Source of the DNA: Gammaproteobacteria bacterium
GTDB taxonomy: Bacteria > Pseudomonadota > Gammaproteobacteria > Steroidobacterales > Steroidobacteraceae
Direction of reading: 5' to 3'
NCBI GenBank assembly: GCA_003137095.1
Contig: PLET01000071.1
Coordinates: 1,455 to 65,454 of the forward strand
Length of the DNA: 64,000 nucleotides
This document shows positions 61,694-64,000 of the stretch, in pieces. A program made the position numbers and the translations under genes. The notes under the pieces are model-generated. The model made no database searches and had not been told where the DNA came from. It saw only the letters and a list, made by a program, of their open reading frames with translations. Numbering within the stretch: position 1 is the stretch's first letter; the number at the start of each line of letters is the position of its first letter.

Positions 61694-62479
61694 TCAGATG
61701 AGCGTCGCGCCGCCGTCCACGACGATGATCTGGCCGGTGATGTGCCCCCCGGCGTCGGAGGCCAGCAGCAGCGCGGCACCCTTCAGGTCATCGGCCGAGC
61801 CGAGCTTGCCGAGCGGCGTACCGGCAATGGCCTCCGCACCGATCTTGCCGAGGGTGGTGGCCGTCATCTTGGTCGGAAAATAGCCGGGTGCGAGTGCATT
61901 GACCCGGATGTTGCGCGGCCCCCATTCGGCGCCGAGCGCCCGCGTCATGTTGACCACCGCGCCCTTGGAGGTGTTGTACGCAATGGTGCCGACGCGGCTC
62001 GGTGGATGCGCCTGCAAGCCCTCGACCGAGGCCACGTTGAGCACCGCACCCTTGCCCTGCGGCAGGAAGAAGCGCTTCGCCGCGGCCTGCGTCAGCATAA
62101 ACAGCGCCGTCACGTTCAAATTGATCACCTTGTCCCAGCCCTCCTGGGGATGATCCTCCGCGGCCGCGCCCCAGGTGGCGCCCGCATTGTTGATCAAAAT
62201 GTCGAGCCGCCCCTCGTGGGCGGCCACCGACTCGATCACGGCGGCCGCGGCGGCCTTCACGCCGAGGTCGGCAGCCAGGGCGCGCGCCGGAACTCCGCGT
62301 GCCGCCAAATGCGCCACCGCGTCGGCCAATTCGCCGTCCTTGCGGGCGACCAACACCAGTGTCGCGCCGAACTCCCCCAAGGCCTCGGCGATCTGCAGAC
62401 CCAGGCCGCGCGAGCCACCGGTCACCAGCGCCACACGGCCGGTCAAATCGAGCAGTTCGTGCAGGGGTCCGGCCCTCAT
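61694..62479 (-). CDS. SDR-family oxidoreductase
   Basis: [46 protein letters not shown]. Confidence 0.92.
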   Translation of the reverse strand: MRAGPLHELLDLTGRVALVTGGSRGLGLQIAEALGEFGATLVLVARKDGELADAVAHLAARGVPARALAADLGVKAAAAAVIESVAAHEGRLDILINNAGATWGAAAEDHPQEGWDKVINLNVTALFMLTQAAAKRFFLPQGKGAVLNVASVEGLQAHPPSRVGTIAYNTSKGAVVNMTRALGAEWGPRNIRVNALAPGYFPTKMTATTLGKIGAEAIAGTPLGKLGSADDLKGAALLLASDAGGHITGQIIVVDGGATLI

Positions 62480-64000
62480 GGATTTGACCGCAGCAACGCG
62501 GCCGGCACCCAGGCCCAGCCATTGCGGCCGGCCGCGAATTCCTCGATGCGCCTAACGACGTTCGCGAATCCCATGCGGGCGGCATAGAACATCGGGCCAC
62601 CGCGTGCCGCCGGAAATCCGTAGCCGAACACACTGACCATGTCCACGTCGACGGCGCGGTAGGCGATTCCCTCCTCGACGATGCGCGCGCCCTCGTTGAC
62701 CAGCGCAAGCACGCAGCGATCGACGATCTGCGCATCGGCGACGGCGCGCCGTGTGATACCGAGCTTGGCGGAATGCGCGAGGATCAGGGCGCTGATCTGC
62801 GGATCCTCCCGGGCGGTGCGGCCGTCGGGGTACAGGTAGAAGCCGGCGCCGGTCTTCTGGCCGAAGCGCCCCATCTCGCATAGCTGGTCGGGAATGGTCG
62901 AATACGGACGGCCGGGCTGCTCGATTGCGCGCCGCTTGCGAATGCTCCAGCCGATGTCCTGGCCGGCCAGATCCATGACCTTCAGCGGTCCCATGGCCAT
63001 GCCCCAATTCTCCAACGCGCCGTCGATCTGCGCTGGCAGTGCGCCCTCCTCGAGCAGGAAATAAGCCTGCCGTAGATACTCCTCGAACATGCGGTTGCCG
63101 ATGAATCCGTCGCATGCCCCGGAAACCACCCCGACCTTGCCGATCGCCTTGGAGAAGGCCATCGACGCGGCCAGCACGCCGGGGTCGGTCCGCCGGCCCC
63201 TCACGATCTCCAGTAGCTTCATGATGTTGGCCGGACTGAAAAAATGCAGGCCCACCACGCGCTCGGGACGCCGCGTGCAGGCGGCTATCACGTCCAGATC
63301 CAGCGTCGAGGTGTTGCTCGCCAGGATGGCCGCGGGTGAGGCGATCCGATCGAGTTCGACGAACACCTGCCGCTTCACGTCCATCGACTCGTAAACCGCC
63401 TCGATGATCAGATCTGCAGCGGCACACGCCTCCAGCGTCGCCGACGGAAACAGCGAATCGATGCGATGCGCGGCGGCGGCAGCGCTCAGGCGTCCCTTGT
63501 CCACGTCGCGCTGAATCGTTTTGCGGATGGTCGCGACCGCCTTGTCGAGGGCCTCGGCGCGCGGTTCGATCAGCGTGACCTTCAGCTCCGAATTCAACAG
63601 CGCGATCGCGATGCCGGTTCCCATCAAGCCGCCGCCGATCACCGCCACCGAATGGATCACGCCCGCCGCCGACGTTTTCGGCCCGGGTATGCGCGCCACC
63701 TCGCGCCGGCCGAAGAACACGTGGCGCAGTCCGAGCGATGCCTCCGAATCGATCAAGCTCTCGAACAGCCGCTTCTCGAGCGCCAGTCCCTCGGCGAAGG
63801 GTCGTGTGCAGGCGGCCTCGACGCAGTCGATGATGAAGGCCGGCGCCTGACTCAGCGAGCGTGCGTCGAGGCCGCGCCGCGCCTGGTCGATTGCCGGCGC
63901 CGGATCACCCGCCGGCAGCCGGTCGCAGGCGCGCTTCGGACCCGCCGCCACCAGTTCTTTGGCCCACGCCGCCGCCTCGGCGCGAAAATCCCCTGTCGCA
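62476..64000 (-). CDS. 3-hydroxyacyl-CoA dehydrogenase (FadB/FadJ-like; hydratase part runs off the right edge)
   Basis: [73 protein letters not shown]. Frame stays open to 64000. Confidence 0.92.
   Translation of the reverse strand, partial: ATGDFRAEAAAWAKELVAAGPKRACDRLPAGDPAPAIDQARRGLDARSLSQAPAFIIDCVEAACTRPFAEGLALEKRLFESLIDSEASLGLRHVFFGRREVARIPGPKTSAAGVIHSVAVIGGGLMGTGIAIALLNSELKVTLIEPRAEALDKAVATIRKTIQRDVDKGRLSAAAAAHRIDSLFPSATLEACAAADLIIEAVYESMDVKRQVFVELDRIASPAAILASNTSTLDLDVIAACTRRPERVVGLHFFSPANIMKLLEIVRGRRTDPGVLAASMAFSKAIGKVGVVSGACDGFIGNRMFEEYLRQAYFLLEEGALPAQIDGALENWGMAMGPLKVMDLAGQDIGWSIRKRRAIEQPGRPYSTIPDQLCEMGRFGQKTGAGFYLYPDGRTAREDPQISALILAHSAKLGITRRAVADAQIVDRCVLALVNEGARIVEEGIAYRAVDVDMVSVFGYGFPAARGGPMFYAARMGFANVVRRIEEFAAGRNGWAWVPAALLRSNP

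Overview
A 64 kb, GC-rich, gene-dense window with about 50 coding regions. I recognised no rRNA, tRNA, IS/transposon, phage or CRISPR. By gene repertoire it splits into two blocks. Left block (~1-15.2 kb) looks actinobacterial, Thermoleophilia/Solirubrobacterales-like: VOC fragment, large acyl-CoA dehydrogenase/oxidase, acyl-ACP thioesterase, GAF-HD-GYP protein, aldo/keto reductase, GtrA, GT2 glycosyltransferase, lipoprotein, GGDEF-GAF-HD-GYP protein, tandem YCII protein, HrpA helicase body. Right block (~15.4-64 kb) looks like a gammaproteobacterial (Nevskiales/Steroidobacter-like) housekeeping chromosome: mazG, nudix, fumC, purB, mnmA, acnA, M16 pair, aroG, kynA, tatD, thrCBA, ygiQ, degQ, a Ser/Thr kinase plus CheA-like protein, methylcrotonyl-CoA carboxylase and isovaleryl-CoA dehydrogenase, S8 protease, ALDH, LolD/FtsX/AttH-like transporter module, and thiolase/SDR/FadJ-type genes. 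The apparent change of origin falls inside or beside hrpA, so a chimeric contig or a very large lateral transfer must be considered first. The most unusual biological signal is the adjacent pair at 42.4-45.4 kb: a Ser/Thr kinase with a receiver-like N-terminus and a glycine-less nucleotide loop, next to a PAS/CheA-like ATPase whose HPt-like segment seems to lack the phospho-histidine. Other leads are short structured elements in intergenic regions, candidate leaderless promoters, antiparallel 3' gene overlaps and a possible GntR operator. All family calls come from reading motifs by eye; no database search was run.
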